Program-made: the position numbers and the translations under genes
Assembly: GCA_024639035.1 (NCBI GenBank)
Contig: JAHEJE010000055.1
Coordinates: forward strand, 1 to 11,310
DNA length: 11,310 bases
Reading direction: 5' to 3'
From: Alphaproteobacteria bacterium
GTDB taxonomy: Bacteria; Pseudomonadota; Alphaproteobacteria; Rhizobiales; Aestuariivirgaceae
The notes under the pieces: model-generated
Told to the model about the DNA's origin: nothing
Databases searched by the model: none
What the model saw: the letters and a program-made list of their open reading frames with translations, nothing else
Shown here: positions 1-8,600 of the stretch, piece by piece
Layout: the number at the start of each line of letters is the position of its first letter
Numbering within the stretch: position 1 is the first letter of the stretch

Positions 1-2501
1 ATCACATCGGCATCGATGGCTGCAACGCCACCTGACCGGTTGTCGGCATCGTCGCCCTGCGGTCCGGGCGCCGTCCGATTGGCGTCCGGCGGGTCGGCCG
101 GCGCGCGGTGATACCCGCTGTCGCCGGGTCCGGCGGCCAGTGCGATCCAGGTTCCCAGGCATTCGGCAATCGTCTTTTGCGTGAACGGCTTGGTGATCAG
201 GGCGTTCATGCCGCAATCGCGCCATTCGTCATGGGTCGACCCGGCAACGTGCGCCGTCAGCGCGACGATCGGTTTCGGTGCGCGGCCTAAACTGCGCTCA
301 TAGGCCCGGATGTGCCGGGTTGCCTCGTAGCCGTCCATATCCGGCATGCTGCAGTCCATGAACACCAGGGCGTAGTCGCGTTCGGCATATTTGTCGATCG
401 CCTCGCGGCCATTGACCGCCACGTCGGCCACCGCGTTCAGCCGCCGCAGGACCTCGATCACCACCTCGCGGTTGACCGCATTGTCATCGGCCACCAGGAT
501 CCGCGCCTGACCGAAGTCCGGCAGATCGCTGGCTGTTGCCCGGCTGCCCGACATGGCCAGCGGGCCGCGGTATCGGCCGTCGTGGATCACCGCCATGATG
601 TCGTGCATGTCGCGATGCGAGATCGGCCGCATGATCAGGTCATCGGCGCTGCCGTCGGCCAGCAAACGGTCGCTGGTGACATCGCCGAGTTCGCTGACCA
701 GGATGATGCGCGGCCGCTCCTGTGTGGCCTGTAGGGCGCCGGCGTTCCAATCGGCCAGGCTGGCGGTATCGGCAAACACCACATCGTAACCGGTCAGATC
801 GGCCTTGGCCGCAGCGCCTTCGGCGATCACCTCGCAGTTGGCGCCGGTCGCCGTCAGATAGCGCGAGATGGCATGCGGCGTGGCGCTGCCGTGCACTGCC
901 ACCGCGAACGACCGACCGGCCTGGCCGAGCGATGCAAGCGGCCTGTGCCGGGCCTCGGCGTCGACCACCGGCGCCGGAAGTCTGACCGTAAACCGCGACC
1001 CGCGCGACGGCTTGCTTTCGACTGATATGGTGCCGTTCATCGCCGTCACCAGCTTCTTGCAGATCGGCAGGCCGAGCCCGGTGCCGCCGAAGCGCCGCGT
1101 GGTGGTCTGGTCGGCCTGGGTGAAGGAATCGAATATCGTCGCCAGTTTTTCCTGCGGAATACCGATGCCGGTATCGGACACCGAAAGCTCGAGCATCACC
1201 GTATCGTCACCCGGACGCCCACTCTGGGCCCGGTGAACCGTGATCGCCACATAGCCGGTGTCGGTGAATTTCAACGCATTGTTGATCAGATTGCTGAGGA
1301 TCTGATTGAGCCGGACCGGATCGCCGAGCACCGTCGACGGCACGTTGGGGGCAACGAATGCGGCCAGATCCACCCCCTTGCTCGAAGCTTTTTCCCAGAA
1401 CAGGTTGAGCACGTCGTCGACGATCGCCGCCGGCTCGCAGGGAATGGTTTCCAGCTCCAGCTTGCCGGCCTCGATCTTCGACAGATCGAGAATGTCGTTG
1501 ATGATGGTCAACAGACTCTGGCCGGAGCGCACGATCACCTCGGCAAACCGTTGCTGGCGCGGCGACAGGCCACCGCCGGCCAGAAGTTCCGCCATCACCA
1601 TGACGCCGTTCATCGGCGTGCGGATTTCATGGCTCATGGTCGCCAGGAATTCCGATTTGGCGCCGTTGGCCGCCTCGGCCGCTTCCTTGGCCAGGGTCAG
1701 CTCGTGGGTGCGCTCCTCGACGGTTTTCTCCAGGCTCTGGCGATGCTGCGACAACTCAGCATCGCGCTGGTTGATCTGGTCCAGCATGTCGTTGAAGGCA
1801 TCGACCAGAACGGCTGTTTCATCATTCGCCAGCTTGGTGGCGCGGTGTGAGAAATCGTGCGTCTGGCGGACCTTGCTCATGGCAGCGGCCAGATTGAACA
1901 GCGGCCCGGTGATGCGCGATTTCATCCGACTGGCGATGAACACGCCGAACAGACAGGCGGAAAAGGCGGCAACCACGATGCCGATCAGGCCCTCGACAAC
2001 TCTTTCGCGGACATCGGAGATGTCGGCGAGCAGGAACAACCGCCCGACCGGCTGGCCGGCGTTGATGATCGGAACCCGCACGCTCAGCGAGGCCTGGCTC
2101 AGCAACGACAGGATGCCGGGTTTGCCGGCGGCCGGCTCTGGTTCGGCCTGTTTTGCATTCGACAAAAGGATTGCCGAACCAAGTGCGGCAAAATGCTTGT
2201 TCCGGGCATCGGAAATCTGGATGTACGGCACCGACGGCATCTGGGCGATGGCCCGGATGGCGCCAAGTGTGCGGGTCTTGTCCCGGCTCGCAACGTGGGG
2301 TGCGACAACCGCCGCGAACACCCGCGCCGTGGCGGTCAACTCGCTTTGCCGGGCGGCGATGTTCGCCTCCGTCTGGCGCCACACGAAAAAGCCGGCGGCG
2401 CTGAACACCGACGCGAACACGGCCAGCAGCACCAACAGGGTAATCTTGTTGGCGATCGAATTCCGGTGTTGGCGGCGCGGCAGCGAAAACAATGGGCTCA
2501 A
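1..2501 (-). CDS. Membrane-bound hybrid sensor histidine kinase / response regulator (C-terminus off the left edge)
   Basis: I translated the complement by hand, reading from 2501 to the window edge (833 codons, no stop). Domains in order: a short basic N-terminus; membrane helix 1 (about residues 20-40); a periplasmic region of about 130 residues; membrane helix 2 (about 170-190); HAMP plus coiled coil (about 190-280); HisKA with the motif MSHEIRTPMNG and phospho-accepting His291; HATPase with an N box (NLINNALKF), a G1 box (DTGIGIP, about 443) and a G2 box (GGTGLGL, about 472); a degenerate receiver (about 530-640); and an intact receiver (about 666-785) with acidic pair Asp672/673, phospho-acceptor Asp716 and Lys771. 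A Pro/Gly/Asp-rich linker follows, and then the window ends. An Hpt domain beyond the edge is plausible for this architecture but cannot be seen. The protein should autophosphorylate on His and pass phosphate to its own receiver. The signal is unknown. The start is uncertain: no ATG or GTG precedes the first membrane helix. TTG at 2501, 2492 or 2594 are candidates, with an in-frame stop at 2610-2612, and none has a strong ribosome binding site. Confidence 0.93.
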   Translation of the reverse strand, partial: MSPLFSLPRRQHRNSIANKITLLVLLAVFASVFSAAGFFVWRQTEANIAARQSELTATARVFAAVVAPHVASRDKTRTLGAIRAIAQMPSVPYIQISDARNKHFAALGSAILLSNAKQAEPEPAAGKPGILSLLSQASLSVRVPIINAGQPVGRLFLLADISDVRERVVEGLIGIVVAAFSACLFGVFIASRMKSRITGPLFNLAAAMSKVRQTHDFSHRATKLANDETAVLVDAFNDMLDQINQRDAELSQHRQSLEKTVEERTHELTLAKEAAEAANGAKSEFLATMSHEIRTPMNGVMVMAELLAGGGLSPRQQRFAEVIVRSGQSLLTIINDILDLSKIEAGKLELETIPCEPAAIVDDVLNLFWEKASSKGVDLAAFVAPNVPSTVLGDPVRLNQILSNLINNALKFTDTGYVAITVHRAQSGRPGDDTVMLELSVSDTGIGIPQEKLATIFDSFTQADQTTTRRFGGTGLGLPICKKLVTAMNGTISVESKPSRGSRFTVRLPAPVVDAEARHRPLASLGQAGRSFAVAVHGSATPHAISRYLTATGANCEVIAEGAAAKADLTGYDVVFADTASLADWNAGALQATQERPRIILVSELGDVTSDRLLADGSADDLIMRPISHRDMHDIMAVIHDGRYRGPLAMSGSRATASDLPDFGQARILVADDNAVNREVVIEVLRRLNAVADVAVNGREAIDKYAERDYALVFMDCSMPDMDGYEATRHIRAYERSLGRAPKPIVALTAHVAGSTHDEWRDCGMNALITKPFTQKTIAECLGTWIALAAGPGDSGYHRAPADPPDANRTAPGPQGDDADNRSGGVAAIDADV

Positions 2502-2659
2502 CCGTAAGTGTTTTTGGAGAATCTCACCCGGCCAATATCGCCTGAAATTGGTTAACGTTCGCCTGCCATCGAATGCGTTAACGATGTCCTGCAACGCCGG
2601 CTTAACCGGTTATGGTGTAGGCTGCCGCCGTATGATGCCGATCTATCCAAGATGGTCCA
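2502..2659. promoter_or_regulatory. Divergent intergenic region between two kinase genes, with three TTAAC half-sites
   Basis: This gap separates divergent kinase genes and should hold both promoters. It is visibly richer in A and T than its flanks. TTAA occurs at 2552-2555, 2578-2581 and 2602-2605, each followed by C, giving three TTAAC half-sites about 24-26 bp apart. The middle one lies in the perfect palindrome CGTTAACG and the third overlaps the perfect 10-bp palindrome TAACCGGTTA (2603-2612). TTAAC resembles the half-site of the alphaproteobacterial cell-cycle regulator CtrA (TTAA-N7-TTAA), but the spacing here is not N7, so assignment to CtrA is speculative. If the minus-strand kinase really starts at 2594, part of this region is coding. 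Confidence 0.35.
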
Positions 2660-3838
2660 ATGAACAGCTTTGAGTACAACAGCGCTGACACCGGCCTGCA
2701 ACGCCGCATTCTGGTCGCCGATGACGACCCGATTTTGAGCGAGCTGATGCAGGCAAGACTCAGCGGCCCTCAAGTCGTGGTGCACTGTGCCGAAAACGGC
2801 GCGGTCGCCCGCGACAAGTTGCTGGCGAGCCGGTTCGATCTGGCGATCATCGATCTCAGCATGCCGGCGCTCGATGGCTTCGAGCTCATCAGCTACATGC
2901 GCAAGACCCCGCGGACGATGGATATGCCGGTCATCGTGGCAACCAGCCGCAACGACGAGGAAGCGATCCAGAAATCCTTCGCCGTCGGCGCGACGACCTT
3001 CATCACCAAGCCGATCAACTGGGCATTGTTCCATCATCAGGTACGCTTCGTGTTGCGCAACGGCGAGGTCGAGCGCGAGTTGCGCCATGCCAGGCTCGAG
3101 GCAGATCTGGCCAACCGGACCAAGGACAACCTGTTTCAGCTGCTTGGCCATGAGTTGCGCACACCGCTGAACGTGCTGGTTGGTTTCGCCGACGTTCTCA
3201 AGGCCGAGCTGCGCAAGACATTGAAGCCCGACCAGAAAGAGCATCTGGAAAACATGACCGATGCCGCCATGCGGCTGAACGCCGTCGTCGGCGACGTGCT
3301 CACCTATTCCCGGCTGTTCTCCGGCGTCGGTTTTTCGACCCCTGGCGTCTGCCGGATCAGCGAGCTGATAGAAGATAGCCTGATCATGGCAAAGACCAAT
3401 GCCGCGGCCCGCAATGTCCGCCTGCTCGCTCAGGACGATATCGGAGCCGGAACGGTCAGGGGCGACCGGCGGCAACTGCTCGACGGCCTCTGCCGGCTCG
3501 TCGACAACGCGGTCAAGTTTTCCGCACCCGGCGCCGAGGTCCATATTTCCTGCGATATCACCGCCGACCGGTCGCTGCACATATCGGTCCGCGACAGTGG
3601 CCCGGGCATCAGCCCCGACCGGCTGGAACAATGCCTGAAGCCGTTCTTCCAGGCCGACATGTCGATCAGCCGGGCGGCCGAAGGTCTCGGGCTGGGGCTG
3701 GCCATCGCCAAGAAGATCTGCGAGCTGCACGACGGCCAGTTGCTGATCGAGTCGGCGCCCGGCCGCGGAACCACGGTCACGCTTGGTCTCCCGGCCTCGC
3801 GGCTCGTCGATACTGACCCGGCACGACTCACCGCCTGA
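2660..3838 (+). CDS. Soluble receiver-histidine kinase fusion (response regulator domain N-terminal to the kinase)
   Basis: The 392-residue protein has no membrane segment, so it is probably cytoplasmic. Residues 16-133 are a receiver: acidic cluster Asp21-23, phospho-acceptor Asp65 in IIDLSMPALDG, and Lys117 in ITKPI. A short helical linker leads to HisKA with the H box LLGHELRTPLN and His164. The HATPase domain has an N box (VDNAVKF, Asn283), a G1 box (RDSGPGI, Asp312) and a G2 box (EGLGLGLAIAKK, about 341-352), and it ends in the usual GTTVTLGLP strand. All catalytic residues are intact. This reversed order (receiver first) means phosphorylation of Asp65 by another kinase, possibly the divergently encoded membrane hybrid kinase, may control this kinase's activity; that link is inference. 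Start: ATG at 2660, with only a weak AAGA element about 7 bases upstream. It is not obviously co-transcribed with the next gene, which begins 74 bases later. Confidence 0.94.
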   Translation: MNSFEYNSADTGLQRRILVADDDPILSELMQARLSGPQVVVHCAENGAVARDKLLASRFDLAIIDLSMPALDGFELISYMRKTPRTMDMPVIVATSRNDEEAIQKSFAVGATTFITKPINWALFHHQVRFVLRNGEVERELRHARLEADLANRTKDNLFQLLGHELRTPLNVLVGFADVLKAELRKTLKPDQKEHLENMTDAAMRLNAVVGDVLTYSRLFSGVGFSTPGVCRISELIEDSLIMAKTNAAARNVRLLAQDDIGAGTVRGDRRQLLDGLCRLVDNAVKFSAPGAEVHISCDITADRSLHISVRDSGPGISPDRLEQCLKPFFQADMSISRAAEGLGLGLAIAKKICELHDGQLLIESAPGRGTTVTLGLPASRLVDTDPARLTA

Positions 3839-3912
3839 ATTTCCAATTGTCATCGCCCCGCGCTGCGTTATGGTGACCGCTGGTCGGGCCCCTCTGGCAG
3901 TGGACGTTTCCC

Positions 3913-4953
3913 ATGCAGCGAAACAGGATGATCAGCGTCGTCGGCGCCCATGCCGAAGGCGAAGTTGGAAAGGTGATCACCGGCGGTGTCTTGCCGCCGC
4001 CGGGCGACAGCGTTTACCAGCAGCAGCAGTGGCTGGCCGACACCAACGACGAATTCCGCAAGTTTCTGCTCTACGAACCGCGCGGCGGCGCCTTCACCCA
4101 CGCCAATCTGGTGGTGCCGGCCAAGCACCCCGACGCCGATGCCGGCTTCATCATCCTGGAACCGGACGATTATCCGCCGATGTCCGGCTCGAACTGCATC
4201 TGCGTCAGCACCGTGCTCCTGGAGACCGGCATGGTGGCCATGCGCGAGCCCGAGACCCATCTCACCCTGGAGACCCCGGGCGGCCTGGTGAAGGTCGTGG
4301 CATCCTGTTCGAACGGCAGGGTCGATCGCATCAAGCTGTGGAACGTGCCGTGCTTTGCCGCACTCCTCGATGCCGAGATCGAGGTCCCCGATCTCGGCCC
4401 GGTCCGGCTCGATGTCGGCTACGGCGGAGCGTTTTTCGCCATCGTCGATGCGGCCCGGTTCGGCTTCGACATCGTCGCCGCCGAGGCCCGCAGGCTGGTG
4501 GAGGTCGGCGAGACCATCAAGCAGGCGGCCGAAGAGCAGTTGCACGTCGCCCATCCCGAGGTGCCCGGTGCCGGCAGGATCGCCTTCACCGAGTTCGTCA
4601 ATCCCGTCGCAGAACACGACGGCGAGCTGACCGGCCGCAACACCGTGGTCATCTCGCCCGGCAAGCTGGACCGCAGCCCGTGCGGAACCGGCACCAGCGC
4701 CCGTATGGCGGTGATGCATGCCAAGGGCGAACTGGCCGTCGGCGACGGTTTCGTCAGCCGCTCGGTGATCGGCTCGCGCTTCGATGCGGTTATCGAGAGC
4801 GAGACCGCCCTGGAAGACGGAACGCCGGCCATCGTGCCGTCGATTTCCGGGCGGGCCTGGATCACCGGCTATCACACCTACGTCTGCGACCCGCGCGATC
4901 CCTGGCCGCACGGCTACACCTTGTCCGACACCTGGTACCGGGCGCTCGACTAA
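3913..4953 (+). CDS. Proline racemase / hydroxyproline epimerase-family protein with a Ser/Cys active-site pair
   Basis: The 346-residue protein matches the proline racemase superfamily over its full length. Landmarks are the N-terminal strand ISVVGAHAEGEVG, EPRGGAFTHANLVVP, the first active-site motif MSGSN (residues 90-94), and the second, RSPCGTGTSARMAVMHA, with Cys257. The C-terminal ISGRAWITGYHTYV is the usual family ending. Classical proline racemases and 4-hydroxyproline 2-epimerases use two Cys; here the first is Ser91 and the second is retained. Family members with altered pairs include epimerases and trans-3-hydroxy-L-proline dehydratases, so the reaction cannot be settled from sequence: alpha-carbon epimerisation or dehydration of a proline-type imino acid are the candidates. 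The enzyme should be cytoplasmic and cofactor-independent. No hydroxyproline oxidase, Pyr4H2C deaminase or transporter gene is nearby. The start is ATG 3913 or ATG 3928; neither has a strong ribosome binding site. The gene converges on the AhpD-like gene, with 7 bases between the two stop codons. Confidence 0.9.
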   Translation: MQRNRMISVVGAHAEGEVGKVITGGVLPPPGDSVYQQQQWLADTNDEFRKFLLYEPRGGAFTHANLVVPAKHPDADAGFIILEPDDYPPMSGSNCICVSTVLLETGMVAMREPETHLTLETPGGLVKVVASCSNGRVDRIKLWNVPCFAALLDAEIEVPDLGPVRLDVGYGGAFFAIVDAARFGFDIVAAEARRLVEVGETIKQAAEEQLHVAHPEVPGAGRIAFTEFVNPVAEHDGELTGRNTVVISPGKLDRSPCGTGTSARMAVMHAKGELAVGDGFVSRSVIGSRFDAVIESETALEDGTPAIVPSISGRAWITGYHTYVCDPRDPWPHGYTLSDTWYRALD

Positions 4954-4960
4954 GATCAAA

Positions 4961-5536
4961 TCAGCGCGCGGTTGAGTGATACTCGGCGTTGGGCTGCATG
5001 TCGCTGGCCGCCGCGATCCGGTTGGACATATTGAAGAACCCCACCACCGAGGCGATGTCCCAGATGTCACGGTCGCCGAAGCCGGCGTCGCGCAGGGTCT
5101 GGCGGTGACTTTCGTCGATGGTTTCCGGCGCCTTGGTAAGGTGCCAGGCAAAGTCGAGCATGGCGCGCTGGCGCTCGCTCAGGTCGGCGGTGCGGTAGTT
5201 CATCACCATCTGCTCGCCAAGCTCGGGATTGCCGGACAGCTGGCGCACCGCCGCGCCATGGGCCACCAGGCAGTAGTAGCAATGGTTGACGCTCGACACG
5301 ACAACCGCGATCATCTCGCGCTCCAGCTTGCTCAGCCCGCAGTCGGCCAGCATCAGGTCGTTGTACATGTCGGCAAACGCCTGCAGCTTGGCCGGGCTGA
5401 AGGCATAGGCCTGCAGCACATTGGGAACGAAGCCCAGCTTTTCCCGGCAGGTGCTGAAATAGGCGGCCTGGCGGTCGCTGAGTTCGCCCTCGGCGTCCAG
5501 GGCCAGCGCTATGATCGGTTTGTCCTTGGCAGTCAT
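4961..5536 (-). CDS. AhpD-like peroxidase-related protein (carboxymuconolactone decarboxylase domain)
   Basis: The 191-residue protein belongs to the uncharacterised peroxidase-related branch of the AhpD/carboxymuconolactone decarboxylase superfamily. The AhpD-type signature is intact: Glu74, then Cys86-x-x-Cys89 (HCYYC) and His93, with the same Glu-Cys spacing of 12 and Cys-His spacing of 4 as AhpD. In AhpD these residues form the redox-active thiol and proton relay, so a thiol-dependent peroxidase or disulfide reductase role is likely; the natural substrate and reductant are unknown. Flanking regions REKLGFVPNVLQAYAFSP and RQRAMLDFAWHLTKAP are typical of this branch. Start: the frame stays open upstream to 5746, but GAAGG on the minus strand (5546-5550) lies 9 bases before ATG 5536 and directly abuts the alternative ATG 5545, so 5536 is preferred. 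The gene is divergent from the glutamate dehydrogenase gene and shares a 134-bp upstream region with it. Confidence 0.9.
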   Translation of the reverse strand: MTAKDKPIIALALDAEGELSDRQAAYFSTCREKLGFVPNVLQAYAFSPAKLQAFADMYNDLMLADCGLSKLEREMIAVVVSSVNHCYYCLVAHGAAVRQLSGNPELGEQMVMNYRTADLSERQRAMLDFAWHLTKAPETIDESHRQTLRDAGFGDRDIWDIASVVGFFNMSNRIAAASDMQPNAEYHSTAR

Positions 5537-5545
5537 CGCACACAT

Positions 5546-5550
5546 CCTTC
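5546..5550 (-). promoter_or_regulatory. Ribosome binding site deciding the AhpD-like start
   Basis: The minus-strand sequence is GAAGG. Nine bases separate it from ATG 5536, a normal spacing, whereas ATG 5545 would follow it with no gap. This supports the 191-residue form. Confidence 0.6.
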
Positions 5551-5658
5551 GGTTTTTCGCATGGTTGTGATCACTAACGGGAATTGCCGGACGAGTCCTG
5601 TAGCCCCCGTAATACTTTCGTACTAATGTGTGGCGTGCGCAGTGCACTGCCGTCAAAC

Positions 5659-5663
5659 AGGGG
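5659..5663 (+). promoter_or_regulatory. Ribosome binding site of the glutamate dehydrogenase gene
   Basis: AGGGG lies 7 bases before ATG 5671. It selects this start over the in-frame upstream ATGs, which would add 29 residues unlike the family N-terminus. Confidence 0.7.
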
Positions 5664-5670
5664 AACAGAC

Positions 5671-8600
5671 ATGGCGACCAAGGCTTCGGTGAAATCACGG
5701 GTGAAGAAGATTGCAAAACTGGCGGCCGAAGAGCCCAACGACGCAAAGCTGTCGACCCTGGCGGTCAAGATGTACCAAGCCGCGGTTCAGGAAGATCTTG
5801 AGGTTCTGGCCGACGATGAGCTGATGCAGTTGGCCACCGACAGCCTGGGGTTCATGGCCAAGCGCCGGCCCGGCCGGGCGGTGGTCAACATTTACAATCC
5901 CGACGCCAAGGACGGCCACCTGGCGCAAATCACCGTCATTGAAATGCTCAACGACGACATGCCGTTCCTGGTCGATTCGGTGATGAACATGCTGGCCGCG
6001 CGCGGCTTTGAAATCCTCCTCGTCCTGCACCCGATCATCGATGTCGAGCGCAAGACCGACGGCACCCTGACGAGCATCAAGGCGCAGCGCGGCGAGAGTT
6101 CTGCAGCCCACCGCGAAAGCCTGATCCACATCCACATCAACCGCCTCGTCGGCGCCCGCGAACGCAAAGCGTTGCTGCAGGATCTGCAGCAAGCCCTTGA
6201 GGACATACGCGCATCGGTGCTCGACTGGCGCACCATGCAGTCGGCGGTCAAGGACGCCATGTCGTCCTATCAGCACAACCCGCCGCCGGTGCCGGTCGAG
6301 GAACTCACCGAGGCGATGGCCTTCCTGCAGTGGCTGCTCGACAACCATTTCACCTTCCTTGGCATCCGCGAGTACCGCTTCGACGGCGGCCCGGAAAAAG
6401 GCCAGCTCAAGGTGGTCGCCGACAGCGGCCTCGGCGTCTTGCGCCGCGACGACATGCATGTCCTCAGGCGCGGCGGCGACGTGATGACCCTGACGCCGGA
6501 AATCCGCGAGTTCCTGCTGCAGCCGGCGCCGATCTTCATCACCAAATCGGACGCCATCTCCAACGTCCACCGCCGCACGGCGATGGACTACGTCGGCATC
6601 AAGAAGTTCGACCAGGATGGCGTCCTGACCGGCGAAATCCGCGTCGTCGGTCTGTTCACCTCCACGGCATACACCCGCTCGCCGCGCGAAATACCGCTGA
6701 TCCGCAAGAAGATCGGCGAAGTCATCGACCACAGCGGCCTCAATCCCAACAGTCACTCCGGCAAGAGCCTTCTCAACGTGCTGGAAACCTTCCCGCGCGA
6801 CGAACTGTTCCAGATCGAGGTCGAGACGCTGGCCGCCATGGCCGCCGGCATCGTGCGCCTGGAAGAGCGCCCGCGCACCCGGCTGTTCATGCGCCGCGAC
6901 CGCTTCGACCGCTTCGTGTCGGCCTATGTCTACATCTCGCGCGACCGCTTCAACTCCAACGTCCGCGAGAAGATCGGCGAAGTTCTCGCCGAGGCCTATG
7001 AGGGAACCATCAACAGCTTCTCGCCCTATTTCGGCGAAGGCGTGCTGGTGCGCGTGCACTTCAATATCGCCCGCAACGCCAAGGCCGCGACCCGCCCCAG
7101 CGTCGACAAGCTGGAACGCGAGATCGCCGATATCGTGCGCACCTGGGACGACCGCCTCGTCGAGGCCATCGAGACAACCCTGCCGGCCGATGAGTCCAGG
7201 CGCCTGCAGCGCAAGTACCGCGATGCGTTCTCGCGCGGCTATCAGGAGGCATTCACGCCGCACACCTCGCTCTACGACATCCGCGAAATCGAGGCGCTGA
7301 CCGAAGGCGAAAAGGTCGCCGTCGAGTTCTACCCGGTGCTCAAGGACCCCGAAGGCGTCTCGCGTCTCAAGCTCTATCATTACGATGAGGCCGTGCCGCT
7401 CAGCGACCGCTTGCCGATCCTCGAGAACATGGGACTGCGGGCCATCGAGGAACACAGTTTCACCCTGACCCGCCACGGCACCAAATCGACCCGCAAGATT
7501 TTCATTCACGAGGTCAAGCTTCAGGCCGCCGGCCGCCCCGATGTCGATATCAAGGCCCGCAGCCAGATGCTCGAAGGCTGTTTCCTGGCGGTGTGGAACG
7601 GCCTGGCCGAAAACGACATCTACAACACCCTGGTTCTGGAACAGGGCATGGAATGGCGCGATGTGGCGCTGCTGCGCGCCTGCGGCAAGTACCTGCGCCA
7701 GACCGGCATCCCCTATTCGTCGGAATACATGGCCGGCACGCTGGTCAAGCACAGTGCCATCGCCAATCTGCTCGTTGAACTGTTCAAGGCCCGCTTCAGT
7801 CTCGGCAGTACCGGCAAAACCAAGCGCAACGCCGCTGCCGAAAAGGTCTCGGCGAAAATCGATGCGATCCTGCAGGAGGTCCCGTCTCTGGACGAGGACC
7901 GCATCGTGCGGCGTTTCGAAAACCTCGTCATGTCGATGCACCGGACCAACTTCTATCAGCGCGATGCCGACGGCGGCCTGCGCCCGACGATGGCGTTCAA
8001 GATCGATTCCAGCGAAATCGAGGATCTGCCGGCGCCAAGGCCGTTCGCCGAGATATTCGTCTATGCCCCCGATGTCGAGGGCATTCACCTGCGCGGCGGC
8101 ATGATTGCCCGCGGCGGCCTGCGCTGGTCGGACCGGCCGGAGGACTTCCGCACCGAGGTGCTCGGCCTGGCCAAGGCCCAGAACGTCAAGAACGCGGTCA
8201 TCGTGCCGGTCGGCGCCAAGGGCGGTTTCGTGCCCAAGAAGCTGCCCGCCGGCGGCAGCCGCGAGGAGATCTTTGCCGAAGGCACGCGGACCTACAAGAT
8301 GTTCATTTCCAGCCTGCTGCAAATCTCCGACAACATCGTTGCCGACAAGGTCGTGCCGCCGGACGACGTCATCCGCTTTGATGACGACGATCCTTATCTG
8401 GTGGTCGCTGCCGACAAGGGCACGGCGACGTTTTCCGACACCGCCAACGGCCTGTCGCAGGAGCACGGCTTCTGGCTCGACGATGCCTTTGCCTCGGGCG
8501 GATCGGCCGGTTACGACCACAAAGTCATGGGCATCACCGCGCGCGGCGGCTGGGAAGCGGTCAAACGCCATTTCCGCGAGATGAACACCGACATCCAGTC

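Larger units (their letters stand above)
5537..5670. promoter_or_regulatory. Divergent promoter region between the AhpD-like and glutamate dehydrogenase genes
   Basis: Both flanking genes are transcribed away from this 134-bp region. It contains a perfect 8-bp palindrome, GTGATCAC (5567-5574), and a separate dyad at 5613-5622 in which TAC and GTA flank a 4-base spacer TTTC. The dyad lies in the less GC-rich stretch 5609-5629, about 50 bases upstream of the glutamate dehydrogenase start. Either could be an operator. I cannot name a regulator and do not see a convincing sigma-70 -35/-10 pair. Confidence 0.4.

Noticed and set aside
1306..2673. A 455-codon plus-strand frame opposite the membrane kinase
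   Set aside because: Its composition is low-complexity Ser/Ala/Arg/Thr typical of shadow translation, while the minus strand encodes a continuous kinase with all motifs. It also crosses the divergent promoter region and the start of the next gene.
2552..3853. A 433-codon minus-strand frame opposite the receiver-kinase gene
   Set aside because: It is in register with the sense codons and is explained by the same rarity of TTA, CTA and TCA; the sense strand has clear receiver, HisKA and HATPase motifs.
4954..4960. Terminator between the convergent racemase-family and AhpD-like genes
   Set aside because: Only 7 bases separate the stops, and I see no hairpin with a T-tract around them.
3868..5151. 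A 427-codon minus-strand frame opposite the racemase-family gene and running into the AhpD-like gene
   Set aside because: It is in register with the racemase codons and overlaps the well-supported AhpD-like gene in another frame; it shows no domain.
5584..5670. Upstream in-frame ATGs for the glutamate dehydrogenase
   Set aside because: The 29 extra residues would cover the divergent promoter region, and the best ribosome binding site is at 5659-5663 before ATG 5671.
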